Assembly (NCBI RefSeq): GCF_947331435.1
Contig: NZ_CAMZOF010000002.1
Location: 310,001 to 374,000, forward strand
Source of the DNA: Pelagibius sp. Alg239-R121
GTDB lineage: Bacteria; Pseudomonadota; Alphaproteobacteria; Kiloniellales; Kiloniellaceae
Direction: 5' to 3'
DNA: 64,000 nt
This document shows positions 62,905 to 64,000 of the stretch, piece after piece. The position numbers were made by a program, and so were the translations under genes. The notes beneath the pieces are model-generated. The model saw only the letters and a program-made list of their open reading frames with translations. It was not told where the DNA came from and searched no databases. Numbering within the stretch: position 1 is the stretch's first letter; each line of letters opens with the position of its first letter.

Positions 62905-64000
62905 ATGAACGACACTCCAAAGGCGATGATCGTCACCGCGCAACCAGAAGCCTCGGAAGCTGGAGCACGGGTCCTGATGCGCGGCGGCAATGCCGTTGAC
63001 GCGGCTATGGCGGCCGCTTTGGTTCAGGGTGTCGTGGATCCGCAAATGTGCGGAATAGCGGGCTTTGGATCCTGTCAGATCTACAGTCCGAAACTGGGTG
63101 TCCACACTTGCGTCGATTTCCACGGAAAAACGCCGCTCGCGGCAACTCCAGACATGTGGCTCAACCGCCTGGAAGCAGAAACCCGGGACGGCTTCGGCTT
63201 TGTGCTTCGGGACAATGTCAACGACCTCGGATATCAGGCCGTCACAACCCCAGGGTCGCTGCTGGCCTATTCCGAAATGGCCTCCGAGTTCGGCACCTGG
63301 GACTGGGCCGATATCTGTGCACCGGCTGTACGTCAGGCCGAAAGCGGATTCGCAATCCGGCCCCATGTGCATTTCTGGCACACCCATGGGGCAGATCTCG
63401 GCCGTGTCGACGTTCTCGACCGACTGCGATTCAGCAATACCGGACAGGACATCTATTTCCGACCCGACGGATCGGTGAAGAAGATTGGGGATCACATTCA
63501 CAACCCCGATCTGGCGCGTACTCTGTCGCGCATTGCCCGCGACGGAGCGGAATTGTTTTACAAGGGTGATATCGCCGAACAGATCGAAGACGACATGAAG
63601 CGTCATGGCGGATTGGTCACCCGCGCTGACCTTGCCGACTACAAGACAACGCGCATTGATCCTCTGCGGGGAACCTATCGGAACTTTGATATCGCCACCA
63701 ATCACCCGCCGGGCGGGGGCATCATGCTGATCGAGATGCTCAATATTCTTGAGCATTTCGACCTTGCCGCAGTGGGCCATAATTCAACGGACTATATTCG
63801 AACCGTGTGTGAAGCCATGAAGGCCGCGACGGCCGATAAGGACGCCTATGTCGGAGATCCAGCCTTTGTGTCAATCCCCGCACACCTGACTGCCAAGGAT
63901 TATGCGGCGACCATCGCCGAGCGGATCAAATCCGGCGAGCACCTTCGTGTTGACCGGCTCGGGCAGCCGGAACCAAAGGACACGACCCATGTGGCGGTTG
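62905..64000 (+). CDS. Gamma-glutamyltransferase family protein (partial, runs off the window)
   Basis: The ATG at 62905 has AAAGGGAGC upstream and opens a frame that continues past the end (365 codons visible). It shows GARVLMRGGNAVDAAMAAALVQGVVDPQ, VTTPGSLLAYSEM, NHPPGGGIMLIEMLNIL and finally KDTTHVAV, where the Thr after Asp-Thr is the autoprocessing nucleophile of gamma-glutamyltransferases. The N-terminus lacks a signal peptide, so it may be a cytoplasmic member of the family that acts on other gamma-glutamyl amides. The substrate is unknown. Confidence 0.9.
   Translation, partial: MNDTPKAMIVTAQPEASEAGARVLMRGGNAVDAAMAAALVQGVVDPQMCGIAGFGSCQIYSPKLGVHTCVDFHGKTPLAATPDMWLNRLEAETRDGFGFVLRDNVNDLGYQAVTTPGSLLAYSEMASEFGTWDWADICAPAVRQAESGFAIRPHVHFWHTHGADLGRVDVLDRLRFSNTGQDIYFRPDGSVKKIGDHIHNPDLARTLSRIARDGAELFYKGDIAEQIEDDMKRHGGLVTRADLADYKTTRIDPLRGTYRNFDIATNHPPGGGIMLIEMLNILEHFDLAAVGHNSTDYIRTVCEAMKAATADKDAYVGDPAFVSIPAHLTAKDYAATIAERIKSGEHLRVDRLGQPEPKDTTHVAV

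Overview
The window is chromosomal DNA from an alphaproteobacterium, most likely of the Rhodospirillales group in the broad sense. The best evidence is the gene order RNase D, kdsD, lptC, lptA, lptB, rpoN, hpf, ptsN on the minus strand, the hsp20 plus DUF1150 pair, and perfect CtrA-type boxes. A PEP-CTERM protein, a polysaccharide-export outer membrane protein and an LPS transport operon confirm a Gram-negative cell with an elaborate envelope. The species cannot be fixed from the sequence alone.

Layout. 1-6.9 kb: a flavin disulfide reductase, a polytopic membrane protein, two unrelated Fe(II) oxygenases (ROXA-like cupin; prolyl-hydroxylase-like with a redoxin-like N-domain) and a receiver protein with a possible HPt histidine. 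7-15.6 kb: a surface and exopolysaccharide region with a nucleotide-sugar dehydrogenase, an orphan ParA ATPase, a large RTX/VWA adhesin behind a CtrA box, an outer membrane protein that joins a Wza-like export domain to a beta-barrel, and a metallophosphatase. 15.6-16.6 kb: a 1-kb gene-free stretch with three DnaA boxes and one CtrA box, a candidate replication origin or cell-cycle control region. 16.6-27.5 kb: hsp20-DUF1150, then the rpoN/lpt operon, interrupted between rpoN and hpf by a 114-bp tandem repeat array, then RNase D, an NDUFA9-like protein and uppP. 28.3-34.5 kb: gltD-gltB, glutamate synthase. 34.6-44.1 kb: assorted enzymes (GST, HAD phosphatase, nitroreductase, TPR protein, SDR protein with a 15-bp minisatellite, hydrolase, glycosyltransferase, azoreductase, LysR regulator, DUF1989 protein).

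44.4-47.1 kb holds the most novel locus: two small paralogous peptides with nitrile-hydratase-like (NHLP-type) leaders, directly followed by a B12-type radical SAM enzyme of the RiPP-maturation class. It looks like a minimal, possibly undescribed ribosomal peptide system with no exporter or protease alongside. 47.3-54.6 kb is the translation block thrS, infC (which appears to start at a rare ATA codon), rpmI, rplT, pheS, pheT. 54.7-57.8 kb holds an unknown propeller-like protein, a PEP-CTERM spondin-domain protein and a BLUF photoreceptor. 57.9-61.7 kb: lepA, the fetAB-type transporter and a small membrane protein. 62.0-62.9 kb: tRNA-Ser(GGA) followed by an integrase N-terminal stub and a gutted IS6-family transposase, the scar of a former island. 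The window ends inside a gamma-glutamyltransferase gene.

A family of dispersed palindromes with AGAG...GATTCACGTTT-like ends recurs in many intergenic gaps, as singles, as a two-hairpin composite before infC, as the tandem array, and as two related MITE-like copies of about 113 bp.
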